Source: Streptacidiphilus sp. PB12-B1b
GTDB taxonomy: Bacteria > Actinomycetota > Actinomycetes > Streptomycetales > Streptomycetaceae
Reading direction: 5' to 3'
Assembly (NCBI RefSeq): GCF_014084125.1
Contig: NZ_CP048405.1
Span: 2,790,001-2,854,000 of the forward strand
DNA length: 64,000 nucleotides
The notes beneath the pieces were generated by a model. That model did no database searches and was not told where the DNA came from. It saw only the letters and a program-made list of their open reading frames with translations. Positions 18,519 to 28,468 of the stretch are shown here, in pieces (position 1 is the first letter of the stretch; every line of letters begins with the position of its first letter). The position numbers and the translations under genes are program-made.

Positions 18519-19981
18519 CCATCGACACGCCCGGTACGGCGGCCAGGCCCGGTCCGGACGCGGGCGCCGCAGCGCCGGACGCGGGCACCGCAGCGGCGGG
18601 CGCCGGCTTCGACGTGCAGGCCCTGCTGGCCGAGCGCGGCGCCGAGCGCTACCAGCTGCACAGCCGGTACCTCAACCACCAGCTGCCGCGGATGCTGCAC
18701 ACCATCGGCTTCGACAAGGTCTACGAGCGCGCCGAGGGGGCGTACTTCTACGACGCCGAGGGCAACGACTACCTCGACATGCTGGCCGGCTTCGGCATCT
18801 TCGCGCTCGGACGCCACCACCCGGTCGTCCGCGGCGCGCTGCACCAGGTCATGGACCTGGAGCTGGCCGACCTCACCCGCTTCGACTGCCAGCCGCTGCC
18901 CGGGCTGCTGGCCGAGAAGCTGCTGGCGCACGCCCCCGGCCTGGACCGGGTGTTCTTCGGCAACAGCGGCACCGAGGCGGTCGAGACCGCGCTGAAGTTC
19001 GCCCGCTACGCCACCGGCAGGCGCCGGGTGCTCTACTGCGACCACGGCTTCCACGGGCTGACCACCGGCTCGCTCTCGGTCAACGGCGAGGAGGGCTTCC
19101 GCAAGGGCTTCGCCCCGCTGCTGCCGGACACCCAGCTGCCCTTCGGCGACCTGGAGGCGCTGGAGCGCGAGCTGAAGCGCGGGGACGTCGCCGCGCTGAT
19201 CGTCGAGTCGATCCAGGGCAAGGGCGTCCACGCCACCCCGCCCGGCTATCTGAAGGCCGCGCAGGAGCTGCTGCACCGGCACAAGGCGCTGCTCATCGCC
19301 GACGAGGTGCAGACCGGCATCGGCCGCACCGGCGACTTCCTCGCCTACCAGAACGAACCGGGCGTGGAGCCCGACCTGGTGTGCGTCGCCAAGGCGCTCT
19401 CCGGCGGCTACGTGCCGATCGGGGCGACCCTGGGCAAGGCGTGGATCTTCGAGAAGGTGTACTCCTCGATGGACCGGGTGCTGGTGCACTCCGCCAGCTT
19501 CGGCTCCAACGCCCAGGCCATGACCGCGGGCCTGGCCACGCTGCACGTGATGGAGAACGAGCAGGTGGTGGCCAACGCCCGGCGGGTCGGCGACCTGTTC
19601 CGGGGCAGGCTCGCCGAGCTGATGCCCAAGTACGAGATGCTGGCCGACGTGCGCGGGCGCGGGCTGATGATCGGCATCGAGTTCGGCCGCCCGCAGTCGC
19701 TGAAGCTGCGTACCGGCTGGGCCGCGCTGCAGGCCGCCCGCAAGGGCCTGTTCGCGCAGATGGTGGTGGTGCCGCTGCTCCAGCGGCACAGGATCCTCAC
19801 CCAGGTCTCGGGCGACTTCCTGGAGGTCATCAAGCTGATCCCGCCGCTGACCATCGGCGAGGCCGAGGTGGACCGCTTCGTGGACGCCTTCACCGAGGTG
19901 ATGGACGAGGCCCACAGCGGCACCGGGCTGATGCGCGACTTCGGCAAGACGCTGATCAAGCAGGCCGTGGCCAACCGCTAG
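18515..19981 (+). CDS. hpnO: Hopanoid-associated class III aminotransferase HpnO
   Basis: A 488-residue PLP enzyme. HpnO-type aminotransferases add the terminal amine of aminobacteriohopanetriol to the hopanoid side chain. Class III features are [53 protein letters not shown] and the PLP lysine in [11 protein letters not shown] (Lys293). Start GTG 18515 overlaps the dxs stop and has GGAGG about 10 nt upstream. The first 30 residues are an Ala/Gly/Pro-rich tail. It is the last gene of the operon and implies that the organism makes amino-bacteriohopanepolyols. Confidence 0.92.
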   Translation: MTIDTPGTAARPGPDAGAAAPDAGTAAAGAGFDVQALLAERGAERYQLHSRYLNHQLPRMLHTIGFDKVYERAEGAYFYDAEGNDYLDMLAGFGIFALGRHHPVVRGALHQVMDLELADLTRFDCQPLPGLLAEKLLAHAPGLDRVFFGNSGTEAVETALKFARYATGRRRVLYCDHGFHGLTTGSLSVNGEEGFRKGFAPLLPDTQLPFGDLEALERELKRGDVAALIVESIQGKGVHATPPGYLKAAQELLHRHKALLIADEVQTGIGRTGDFLAYQNEPGVEPDLVCVAKALSGGYVPIGATLGKAWIFEKVYSSMDRVLVHSASFGSNAQAMTAGLATLHVMENEQVVANARRVGDLFRGRLAELMPKYEMLADVRGRGLMIGIEFGRPQSLKLRTGWAALQAARKGLFAQMVVVPLLQRHRILTQVSGDFLEVIKLIPPLTIGEAEVDRFVDAFTEVMDEAHSGTGLMRDFGKTLIKQAVANR

Positions 19982-20043
19982 CGGCCACCGCCGGGGCTGC
20001 CCCCGGCCCGCCGCGCCCTCCGCCCGGGGCGCGGCCGGGCCGG

Positions 20044-20418
20044 TCAGATCTCCAGGTGCTCCTCGATGCGGCGGATCTGGTGCCGGGCCATGGCCAGGTT
20101 GGCGCGCTGCCGGTCCAGCACCAGGTACAGGAAGATGCCCTTGCTGGTGTGGTGGGTCAGCGGCCGGATCAGGTGGTATTGCGCGGTGAGGGTGATCAGT
20201 ATGTCCTCGATGGTCTCGTTGTGGAGATTGAGCATCTCCATGGTGCGCATCTTGGCCCGGACCACGTCGGTGTTCCCGGCGGCGGCGACGTTGAGGTCCA
20301 GTTCGTTGGACGAGCCGAGGGTGCCGAGGGCCAGGCCGCTGCTGTAGTCGACCAGGGCGACGCCCACCGCCCCCTCGATCGCCATGGTCTCCTTGAGCGC
20401 GGTCTCCATGTTTGCCAT
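20044..20418 (-). CDS. Roadblock/LC7-domain protein
   Basis: A 124-residue single-domain protein starting MANMETALKETMAIEGAVGVALVDYSSGLALG. Roadblock proteins dimerise and act as regulators of small Ras-like GTPases. In streptomycetes they are usually the cvnB member of conservon operons (sensor kinase-roadblock-DUF742-GTPase). Here no other conservon gene is present, so this is an orphan. Start ATG 20418 is preceded by GAGAGGA. It is convergent with hpnO, with only 62 bp of GC-rich spacer between them, and is not part of the hopanoid operon. Confidence 0.88.
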   Translation of the reverse strand: MANMETALKETMAIEGAVGVALVDYSSGLALGTLGSSNELDLNVAAAGNTDVVRAKMRTMEMLNLHNETIEDILITLTAQYHLIRPLTHHTSKGIFLYLVLDRQRANLAMARHQIRRIEEHLEI

Positions 20419-20828
20419 CCGGGCGTCCTCTCGAACGGGATCCGGCAGCGGGGCCCTTGTCGGCCGCTGCACTGCTGCCGACAGTAGGTTCCGTGGACGA
20501 CGTATCAGGCCACTTGGACGGAAGTGATCGGAGCACCGTAAGAGAAGCCTGCGAAACGATCGGAAATGACCATCTGGTGATCGTTCGATGTCCATTCGAC
20601 GCCTGTCCGCTCGGATGAGAACCCTCTTATAGGCGTATCGCGGCAGCCGAATGCAGTCGCGCGGCCAGCACAGAGCGGTTTCGAAGGCCAGAAGCGGGGC
20701 AGGCGGTCCCGATTGGTCCGCTGTCGGGCCCGACAGGCGGGATCCGGCCGCATGGGACCGGTCCCGCCGGTGAATCTCCGGGCACTGATCGAGAGTGGTC
20801 GTCTTTCAAACGTGAGGAACGTTACAGC
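20419..20828. other. 410-bp intergenic region between the roadblock and PAP2 genes
   Basis: This region is upstream of the roadblock gene and downstream of the PAP2 phosphatase gene, both on the - strand, so it should hold the roadblock promoter. It is less GC-rich than its surroundings. A loose dyad TGACCA-TC-TGGTGA lies near 20567-20580 and CCCTCTTATAGGCG near 20622. No open frame with family resemblance was seen. Confidence 0.35.
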
Positions 20829-21884
20829 TCATCCGCGCGGTGGCTTGCCGGCCCGGCCCGCGGTGGCCCGGGCGCCGGTCGCGCCGGCCGGGCGCGGAAC
20901 CCTGGTCGCCCCCGCCGGAGCGGCGCCGCGGACGACGGCCGGGCGTGTGCCCTTCCCGGCGGCCGGGGCAGCCGTGGCGGCCCTGGCGGGCCGGGGCACC
21001 GGGGCAGCGGCGACCGCCCGCGCCGGGGCGGCGACGGGCGCCTTGCGGCCCGGCGCGACCGGCCCGGCCGTGGCGCCGAACAGGTCCGAGGGCCGGAACA
21101 GGTCGGCGGGGCGGAACGCGCGCAGTCGGGCGGCCAGCGCCTGCCGGTCCGCCCAGGCGGCCTGCATCCGTTCGTCGGCGCTGACGATGACCGGCTCGAA
21201 CAGCGGCAGCGCCAGCAGCACCAGGGCTCCGGCGGCCCACCCGGCGAGCACGTCGCTGACCCAGTGCGTGCCCAGGTAGAGCGTGGTCAGCCCGATGGTG
21301 ACGCCCATGAAGCCGGCCACCACGCCGCCGAAGCGGCGCCAGCGGGAGGCCAGGTATGCCAGGATTCCCCAGGTCACGACCGCATTGGCGGTGTGCCCCG
21401 AGGGAAATATGCCGCCGCCCAGGAACAGCTCGCTCGATCCGGCGACGTGTGCGTAGTGCGGGCCCAGCCGACCCATGCCGATCTTGACGGCGCCCACCGA
21501 CATGTTCAGCAGCACCAGGGCGACGCCCAGCGCCAGCAGCGGACGCCAGCTCCTGGTCCGCCAGCAGCGCCAGGTGAGCCAGGCCGAGACGACGATCGCG
21601 GAGGGGCCGCGCTGGCCGGCGATGACGTAGATGTTCATGAACTGCTGGATGCCCGGCCAGTGTTGGTAGGGCTTGAACATCATCACCGACCAGTCGACCG
21701 CCACCAGCCGGGAGGTCGTGAGCACCGCGATGATCACCGCGAGGTAGAAGGCGGCGGTGGAGGCGATGAGGGCCTTGTGGGCGCGGCTCAGCGGCGGCCA
21801 CCGGTGTTCCCGCCCGGTCGGCTGCCTTGTCGCTGTCGTCTGCGGACGCTCTAGTAGGGCGACCTCATTCCTCTGGTTACGCAC
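20829..21884 (-). CDS. PAP2-family membrane phosphatase
   Basis: A 351-residue protein starting at GTG 21884 (GAAGGGG upstream). It has about six transmembrane helices and the three-part phosphatidic-acid-phosphatase signature: KIGMGRLGP (motif 1), FPSGHTANAV (motif 2) and LGTHWVSDVLAG (motif 3, His and Asp of the charge relay). Such enzymes dephosphorylate lipid phosphates such as phosphatidate, undecaprenyl diphosphate or prenyl diphosphates. The last about 100 residues are an Ala/Pro/Arg-rich, low-complexity, probably cytoplasmic tail ending GRAGKPPRG, an unusual extension for the family. Nearness to the hopanoid genes is suggestive of prenyl-phosphate work but does not show it. Confidence 0.87.
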   Translation of the reverse strand: MRNQRNEVALLERPQTTATRQPTGREHRWPPLSRAHKALIASTAAFYLAVIIAVLTTSRLVAVDWSVMMFKPYQHWPGIQQFMNIYVIAGQRGPSAIVVSAWLTWRCWRTRSWRPLLALGVALVLLNMSVGAVKIGMGRLGPHYAHVAGSSELFLGGGIFPSGHTANAVVTWGILAYLASRWRRFGGVVAGFMGVTIGLTTLYLGTHWVSDVLAGWAAGALVLLALPLFEPVIVSADERMQAAWADRQALAARLRAFRPADLFRPSDLFGATAGPVAPGRKAPVAAPARAVAAAPVPRPARAATAAPAAGKGTRPAVVRGAAPAGATRVPRPAGATGARATAGRAGKPPRG

Positions 21885-22353
21885 CCCTTCGACGTTACAG
21901 GGTGGGTCGGATGTGACCGGTGCGCAGAGCGCATTCGTAATGACGATGTGACCTGGCTGATTGTAAGTTCGATATAAGTACTCCCCACGTGCCGTGATGC
22001 GGTTTGTATATGCGTCAGATCTGTGTCTGCAGGCAGATCCCGAAGGCTGAGACAGGGCCCGGCCTGGCCGTATTGCGGGTACTTGTCATGCCTTGTCCGA
22101 ATCGTCGGTGCGGTAAGAATTCCATGAGATGTGGCGCTGTGACGATTATTCGAATATCCCGTCGAGTGGCCCCCGAATCGGCCGGGGGATAAGCGTCCGG
22201 CCATTGCCCGCTCGCAGGAGTATTCAATTTCCGGCATTGGCAATTCAGTCCGGCCGCGCAGCCCGCCGACCGGCTCCGAGGGGCTCCCGGCGGGGCCCGC
22301 GCCCCCGCGGATCCGCGGGCGAACACCCGTGCGGCGCCAGAGGCGTCAACGGC
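21885..22353. other. 470-bp AT-richer intergenic region
   Basis: Noncoding sequence between the start of the PAP2 gene and the end of the S4 protein gene, both on the - strand. It holds the PAP2 promoter. It is clearly lower in GC than the genes (for example GATTGTAAGTTCGATATAAG near 21959 and GACGATTATTCGAATATCCC near 22141). No frame with coding-like third-position bias, no tRNA and no strong hairpin was found. Confidence 0.35.
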
Positions 22354-22773
22354 TCAGCGCTTGCGCCACTCTTCCGGGGTGGGCGTCCGGTTGACGGGGC
22401 GCCCCTGCAGCCGGGCCAGCTCCCGCATGTCGCGCTTGGTCGGGCGCCCCGCGCCCCGGTCGCGGACCCCGGCCACGGCCAGCTCCTCGCGCGGGGGCGG
22501 CGGCGGACTGTGGTCGACGAAGCACTCCGCCGCGACCGGCGCACCGACCCGCTTGCGGAGCACCCGCGAGACGACCACCACCAGCTCGCGTCCCCCCGCG
22601 CGCAGTCGCACCTCGTCCCCGGGCCGCACCGGCGCGGCCGGCTTGGCCCGCGTCCCGTTCACCCGCACATGCCCGCCCCGACAGGCGGCCGCCGCCTCCG
22701 CCCGGGTCTTGGTCAGGCGCACGGCCCAGATCCAGGCATCGACGCGAACACTCGTCTCCTCCACGGCAGCCAT
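22354..22773 (-). CDS. S4-domain RNA-binding protein, Hsp15/HslR-like
   Basis: A 139-residue basic protein. The S4 domain occupies about residues 9-70: VRVDAWIWAVRLTKTRAEAAAACRGGHVRVNGTRAKPAAPVRPGDEVRLRAGG. An Arg/Lys-rich tail follows (RDMRELARLQGRPVNRTPTPEEWRKR). The Escherichia coli relative Hsp15 binds stalled 50S subunits carrying nascent chains. The role here is inferred from the family. Start ATG 22773; it lies downstream of the fabG-type gene, with a GC-rich hairpin between. Confidence 0.88.
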   Translation of the reverse strand: MAAVEETSVRVDAWIWAVRLTKTRAEAAAACRGGHVRVNGTRAKPAAPVRPGDEVRLRAGGRELVVVVSRVLRKRVGAPVAAECFVDHSPPPPPREELAVAGVRDRGAGRPTKRDMRELARLQGRPVNRTPTPEEWRKR

Positions 22774-22842
22774 GCCCCGACCCTAACGCCCGAACCGCGC
22801 CAGGCAGTGCCGGATGCCCGGGAAGGGCGACGGAGGGGCGGG

Positions 22843-22878
22843 GGTCCGCGGCGCGGGTGGGGGGCCGGGCCGCGGACC
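22843..22878 (-). terminator. Hairpin terminator after the SDR/acyl-CoA operon
   Basis: Perfect 9-bp arms GGTCCGCGG (22843-22851) and CCGCGGACC (22870-22878) lie 13 nt beyond the stop of the SDR gene. No T tract is present. It probably ends the phosphotransferase-dehydrogenase-SDR transcript before the S4 gene. Confidence 0.5.
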
Positions 22879-22890
22879 GGTCGGGAGGGG

Positions 22891-23652
22891 TTAGTCGAGC
22901 GGGCCGCCGGCGACGTAGACGACCTGGCCGGAGACGAAACCCGCGCCCTCGCTGACCAGGAAGGAGACGGTGTGGGCGATGTCCTCGGGGACGCCAACCC
23001 GGGCGACCGGGATCTGGGTGGCGGCGGCGGCCTTGAAGTCCTCGAAGTCCATGCCCACCCGGGCGGCGGTGGCCGCGGTCATGTCGGTGGCGATGAAGCC
23101 CGGGGCCACTGCGTTGGCGGTGACGCCGAACTTGCCCAGCTCCTTGGCCAGGGTCTTGGTGAAGCCCTGCAGGCCGGCCTTGGCGGCGGAGTAGTTGGCC
23201 TGGCCCCGGTTGCCCAGCGCCGAGGAGGAGGAGAGGTTGACGATGCGGCCGTAGCCGGCGTCCACCATGTGCTTCTGGACCGCCTTGGACATCAGGAAGG
23301 CGCCCTTGAGGTGGACGCTCATCACCGTGTCCCAGTCCAGCTCGGACATCTTGAACAGCAGGTTGTCGCGCAGCACGCCGGCGTTGTTGACCAGCACGGT
23401 GGGCGCGCCCAGCTCGGCGGCGATCCGCTCGACGGCGGCGGCCACCTGTTCGGCGTTGCTGACGTCCGCGCCGACCGCGAGCGCCCGGCCGCCGGCGGCG
23501 GTGATCTTCTCGACGGTGTCCTTGCCCGCCGACTCCTCCAGGTCCACCACGGCCACGGCGAAGCCGTCGGCGGCGAGGCGGATCGCGGTGGCGGCGCCGA
23601 TGCCGCGCGCCGCGCCGGTGACGATGGCTACGCGAGGGGTCTGGTCAGTCAT
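22891..23652 (-). CDS. Short-chain dehydrogenase/reductase, FabG-type
   Basis: A 253-residue classical SDR: VAIVTGAARGIGAATAIRLA (NAD(P) glycine motif), VLVNNAGVL, catalytic Ser in VNLSSSSALGNRGQ and the YxxxK pair in ANYSAAKAG. It starts at ATG 23652 with AAGGAAC upstream and lies 77 bp downstream of the acyl-CoA dehydrogenase gene on the same strand. Its likely job is reducing or oxidising a 3-oxo/3-hydroxyacyl-CoA in the same degradative route. It is the last gene of the TetR-controlled operon. Confidence 0.9.
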   Translation of the reverse strand: MTDQTPRVAIVTGAARGIGAATAIRLAADGFAVAVVDLEESAGKDTVEKITAAGGRALAVGADVSNAEQVAAAVERIAAELGAPTVLVNNAGVLRDNLLFKMSELDWDTVMSVHLKGAFLMSKAVQKHMVDAGYGRIVNLSSSSALGNRGQANYSAAKAGLQGFTKTLAKELGKFGVTANAVAPGFIATDMTAATAARVGMDFEDFKAAAATQIPVARVGVPEDIAHTVSFLVSEGAGFVSGQVVYVAGGPLD

Positions 23653-23729
23653 GGCTGGTGTCGTTCCTTTGCTCGGGGATGGGCCTGACGAAGGTGAGTG
23701 CGTTGCTGGCGTTGGTTGGTGACGCCACG

Positions 23730-24973
<1,244 letters not shown>

Positions 24974-24974
<1 letters not shown>

Positions 24975-26041
24975 CAGTTGTTCCCTTCCAGCTTGAGCAG
25001 GGTCTCCAGGGAGGTGGCGACCAGCAGCGGCACCAGCGCGCCGATGTGGGCGAAGCCCTCGCCCACGGTCTTGCCCTGGGTGTAGCGGTAGTGGATGCCC
25101 TCGGAGATCACCGCGAGCTTGAACCCGGCGAAGGCGGTGTACCAGGGCAGCGGGGCCAGGTCCAGGCCGGTGCGGGCGGCGTACAGCTCGGCCAGTTCGT
25201 CCATCCGGGGGAATCCGGCGGCGGGGCTGACGGCCTGTGAGACCGGGTTGCCGGGGATCTCGCCGGTGATCTCCCAGTAGACCTTGAACAGTCCGAGGTC
25301 GGCCAGCGGGTCGCCGAGGGTCGCCATCTCCCAGTCCAGGACGGCGGCGACGCTGTCGTCCCCGGCGACGATGGCGTTGTCGAGGCGGTAGTCCCCGTGC
25401 ACCACGGTGTTGCGCTGGGTGGCGGGCAGGTGGTCGGCCAGCCGCTGCTGCAGCTCGGCCATGCCCTCGATCTCGCGGCTGCGGGACGCCTCGAACTGCC
25501 GCAGCCAGCGGTCCAGTTGCCGCCGCAGGTAGCCCTCGGGGCGGCCGAAGTCGGCCAGGCCGACCGCCGCCGGGTCGATGCCGTGCAGGTCGGCCAGGAC
25601 GTCGACCAGTGCGAAGGAGATGGCCCGGGCGCGTTCGGCGCCCAGCCCGGCGGAGTCCTCGGCGGTGCGGTAGACCGTGCCGGACACCTCGTCCATCACG
25701 TAGAAGGGCGCGCCCAGGACCTCCGGGTCGGTGCACAGCAGGTGGACGCCGGGGACCGGGACGCCGGTGCCGGCCAGCGCCGAGATCACCCGGTGCTCGC
25801 GGCCCATGTCGTGGGCGGTGGCCAGGACGTGCCCGAGCGGCGGGCGGCGCACCACCCAGCGGTGCGCGTCGTCGTGCAGCCGGTAGGTCAGGTTGGACTT
25901 GCCGCCGGAGATCAGCTCGGCCGCGAGCGTGCCCTCGACCATCCCCGGGCGGGCGCGGTCGAGGTACTCCCGCAGCCGGTCGAGGTCCAGGCCGGGCGGG
26001 TGCGGGGCGCCGGAAGGCCGGGGCCCGGCTTGCTCGGACAT
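24974..26041 (-). CDS. Aminoglycoside phosphotransferase-like (APH) kinase of the acyl-CoA operon
   Basis: A 355-residue protein kinase-like phosphotransferase. It shows [27 protein letters not shown] (ATP-binding lobe), the catalytic loop [13 protein letters not shown] and the metal-binding [17 protein letters not shown]. In human ACAD10/11 and bacterial relatives this domain phosphorylates 4-hydroxyacyl-CoA, which the adjacent dehydrogenase then processes. Here the two activities are separate but coupled genes. Start ATG 26041 with a strong AGGAGGT. Resistance to aminoglycosides is not implied. Confidence 0.9.
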
Positions 26042-26105
26042 GCAGACCTCCTGGGGTCGTATGGGGCTGACTCGCCGTCGTCGTCGGCGGGGCCGTCGCC
26101 GCCAC

Positions 26106-26125
26106 CATACCGACTGGTAGGTATG
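26106..26125. promoter_or_regulatory. Palindromic operator between the acyl-CoA operon and its TetR gene
   Basis: CATACCGACTGGTAGGTATG: arms CATACC and GGTATG flank an 8-bp centre, and CCGAC at 26110 with GTCGG at 26125 make a second, overlapping dyad. It lies 65 bp upstream of the phosphotransferase ATG and 90 bp upstream of the TetR GTG, at the right place to control both directions. Confidence 0.6.
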
Positions 26126-26214
26126 TCGGCTAGAGTGGACTGGGACACACCGGACCGCGGCGGGGCCGTACGGTGGGCGGCGGATCGACGGCGCAGCGGG
26201 GAAGAGGAAAGCAC

Positions 26215-26916
26215 GTGGCGGCACCAGCGCGTAGAGCAGTCGGCAGCAGGCGCGGTCGCGCCACCGCCCGCGAGGCCGAACCGCCGGGCGGCACCACGCC
26301 GGGCGCCCCGGAGGGTGGCGCCGACGCCGCGGCGCCGGTCCAGGAGCGGCTGCTCGCCGCCGCCAGCAGGCTGTTCGCCGAGCGCGGGTTCGCGCTGACG
26401 TCCGTCCAGGAGATCGTCGAACACGCGGGCGTCACCAAGGGCGCCATGTACCACTACTTCACCTCCAAGGACGACCTGCTGCAGCAGATCTACACCCGGC
26501 TGCTGGCGCTCCAGTCGGTGCGGCTGGCCGCCATAGCCGACGAGGCGCGGCGGCCGGTCCGCGACCGGCTCCGCGACGCCGCGGCCGACGTGGTCGTCAG
26601 CACGCTGGAGCACCTGGACGACGCCATGGTGTCCTGGCGGTCCATGCACATGCTGCCGCCGGACCGGCTGGCCGCCGTCCGGGCCGACCGCAGGCGCTAC
26701 CACGAGCGGTTCCGGGCGCTGATCGAGCAAGGGCAGGCGGAGGGCTCGCTGCGCTCCGATGTATCCCCGGACCTCGCCGCCCACCAGTTCTTCGGCGGCG
26801 TCCACCACCTCGGCAGCTGGTACCACGCCGACGGCGAACTGACGCCCGAATCCATCGGGGCGACCTTTGCCGACCTGTTGCTCAGGGGGCTCGCTGCCAC
26901 GGATGCGAACCTGTGA
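26215..26916 (+). CDS. TetR-family regulator of the acyl-CoA operon
   Basis: A 233-residue TetR protein. The helix-turn-helix is at about residues 42-88 (ERLLAAASRLFAERGFALTSVQEIVEHAGVTKGAMYHYFTSKDDLL). The C-terminal domain contains ARRPVRDRLRDAAADVV and WRSMHMLPPDRLAAVRADRR, similar to acyl-CoA-responsive actinobacterial TetR proteins (TetR_C_17-like). GTG 26215 with GAAGAGGAAAG upstream is preferred to the ATG at 26173. It is divergent from the acyl-CoA operon, across the palindrome at 26106-26125. The likely model is repression relieved by a fatty acyl-CoA. Confidence 0.88.
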   Translation: MAAPARRAVGSRRGRATAREAEPPGGTTPGAPEGGADAAAPVQERLLAAASRLFAERGFALTSVQEIVEHAGVTKGAMYHYFTSKDDLLQQIYTRLLALQSVRLAAIADEARRPVRDRLRDAAADVVVSTLEHLDDAMVSWRSMHMLPPDRLAAVRADRRRYHERFRALIEQGQAEGSLRSDVSPDLAAHQFFGGVHHLGSWYHADGELTPESIGATFADLLLRGLAATDANL

Positions 26917-27186
26917 ACGAACCGGGAATGCCCTGGTGAATCGGGCGTCGCGGCGCCAGGATCACGATTGGGCCGCAGGTCGCAGCGACGTATCTAGTTG
27001 AACCCGGCACTTTGTATAGTGTGCGCCAGCAGCCGTCGGCTGCTCGGCGATTTGTCCCCTCACGCGCGGCCTCCCACAGGGCACGCGTGCAGCGGGAGCG
27101 CCGCTGCCACTGCCGTGCCATCCCTCCCGCAAGGGCAGCCGTGAGGGCTCAGACAGGACGGTTCAATGATGCTGGGGGAGATCGAC

Positions 27187-28074
27187 ATGACGGGTGTACC
27201 ACTCCGCCTCTCCCAGTCACCGGGACAGCTGATCCGGATCGCACAGCAGGTCCACACACGCCTGTGGACCGAGCACGTCGGCACCGAGCTGACCGCTCCG
27301 CAGTACGCCGCACTGGTCGCGCTCGCCGTGGAACCCGGCGCCGACCAGCGGACGGTGGGGGAGCGGGCGTCGCTGGACAAGGCGACCATGGCCGAGATGG
27401 TCGGTCGCCTGGTGCGGCGCGGCCTGGTGCTGCGCAGACGCGACCCGGCCGACGGCCGCCGCAAGCTGCTCACTCTCTCCCCGGCCGGCAACCAGCTGCT
27501 GCAGCAGGTCTCGCCGCGGGTGGCGAGCGTGCAGCGGCAACTGCTCGAACCGCTGGACGAGACACAGCGCGTCGCGCTCATGTCCAGCCTCGGGAGGCTG
27601 GCGCGGATAGATCCGCTGGCTCTGGAGACTATGCAGGAGTCACGTCCCATTCTTGATGCGCCCAGGGTGGTCGGATATCTCATCCGGGTCGCCCAGCAGG
27701 TGCACACCCGGCTGTGGACCGAGCTGGTCCCGGGCGAGCTGACCGCGCCTCAGTTCGCGGTCCTGGACGCCCTGGCCGAGGAGCCGGGCATCGACCAGCG
27801 GACGGTGGGGGAGCGGGCGTCGCTGGACAAGGCGACCATGGCCGAGCTGATCAGCCGCCTGGTGCGACGCGGCCTGGTGCTGCGCAGACGCGACCCGGCC
27901 GACGGCCGCCGCAACCTGCTGGCCCTCTCCCCGGCCGGTACCGACCTGCTCGCCCAGGTCAGGGCGGGTGTCGACGGCGTCCAGCGGCAGCTGCTGGAGC
28001 CGCTGGACGAGGAGACCCGGGAGAGCGTGGTGGCGCTGCTCACGGTGATCGCCCGGCTGACCGCGCAGGACTGA
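27187..28074 (+). CDS. Tandem MarR: two fused MarR-family domains in one chain
   Basis: A 295-residue protein made of two MarR domains in one frame. Domain 1 (about residues 6-143) is QSPGQLIRIAQQVHTRLWTEHVG...TLSPAGNQLLQQVSPRVASVQRQLLEPLDE. Domain 2 (about 156-293) is APRVVGYLIRVAQQVHTRLWTELVP...ALSPAGTDLLAQVRAGVDGVQRQLLEPLDEE. The winged-helix segments DQRTVGERASLDKATMAE and VRRGLVLRRRDPADGRR are identical in both. The DNA copies are exactly 450 bp apart and identical over 54 bp (27343-27396 and 27793-27846). MarR proteins normally work as dimers of about 150 residues, so this looks like a covalently fused dimer. ATG 27187 is preferred for its GGGGGAG site. Confidence 0.9.
   Translation: MTGVPLRLSQSPGQLIRIAQQVHTRLWTEHVGTELTAPQYAALVALAVEPGADQRTVGERASLDKATMAEMVGRLVRRGLVLRRRDPADGRRKLLTLSPAGNQLLQQVSPRVASVQRQLLEPLDETQRVALMSSLGRLARIDPLALETMQESRPILDAPRVVGYLIRVAQQVHTRLWTELVPGELTAPQFAVLDALAEEPGIDQRTVGERASLDKATMAELISRLVRRGLVLRRRDPADGRRNLLALSPAGTDLLAQVRAGVDGVQRQLLEPLDEETRESVVALLTVIARLTAQD
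27343..27916 (+). repeat. In-gene 450-bp-period duplication in the tandem MarR gene
   Basis: The wing-coding segment at 27343-27466 recurs at 27793-27916 with only a few differences. The first 54 bases are fully identical. The flanking parts of the two domains are more diverged, which suggests an old in-frame duplication followed by recent homogenisation of the centre. Confidence 0.8.
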
Positions 28075-28210
28075 CCGCCCGGCTGCCGGATTTTGGCATG
28101 TGCCACTTTTCGGCGGGCTCCGCTCGCCCAACCCCGCCCGCCCAGGCGTCGGCCGTCCGTCGGTCGAACGCCGACGGGCGGGGGCCGGTGCGGTGTGCAC
28201 AGAATGGTCC

Positions 28211-28468
28211 ATGGCCAAGAAGAGCGACGCACCGGCCCCGCGCAGGGCCGGGCGTGTGACAGTGAGCCCCAGGCTCGTCGGCGGCGCCGTGATCGCCGCC
28301 CTGGCGGTCTGGTTCATCCTGATGAACACGGCCTCGGTGCGGATACACCTCTGGGGCATCTCGGTGGTGACCTCGCCGCTGTGGGTGGTGCTCGCGGTGA
28401 TCCTGCTCGCCGGGATCCTGATCGGCTGGTTCCTGGTCCGCTACCGGGACGGCAGGCGCCGCCGCTGA
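28211..28468 (+). CDS. LapA-domain small membrane protein
   Basis: An 85-residue protein with a basic N-terminus and two membrane helices (about residues 22-41 and 54-76) joined by NTASVRIHLWGISVVTSP. This is the classic DUF1049/LapA layout: first helix, a short F/V-x-I-x-LW-G linker, second helix and an RYRDGRRRR tail. LapA homologues help assemble lipopolysaccharide in proteobacteria; in actinobacteria the function is unknown. ATG 28211 is the only sensible start. It follows the MarR gene by 136 bp. Confidence 0.8.
   Translation: MAKKSDAPAPRRAGRVTVSPRLVGGAVIAALAVWFILMNTASVRIHLWGISVVTSPLWVVLAVILLAGILIGWFLVRYRDGRRRR

Noticed and set aside
22137..22243. Open frames crossing the 21.9-22.35 kb intergenic region
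   Set aside because: They lack the G/C third-position bias of real genes here and have no ribosome-binding site or family motifs.
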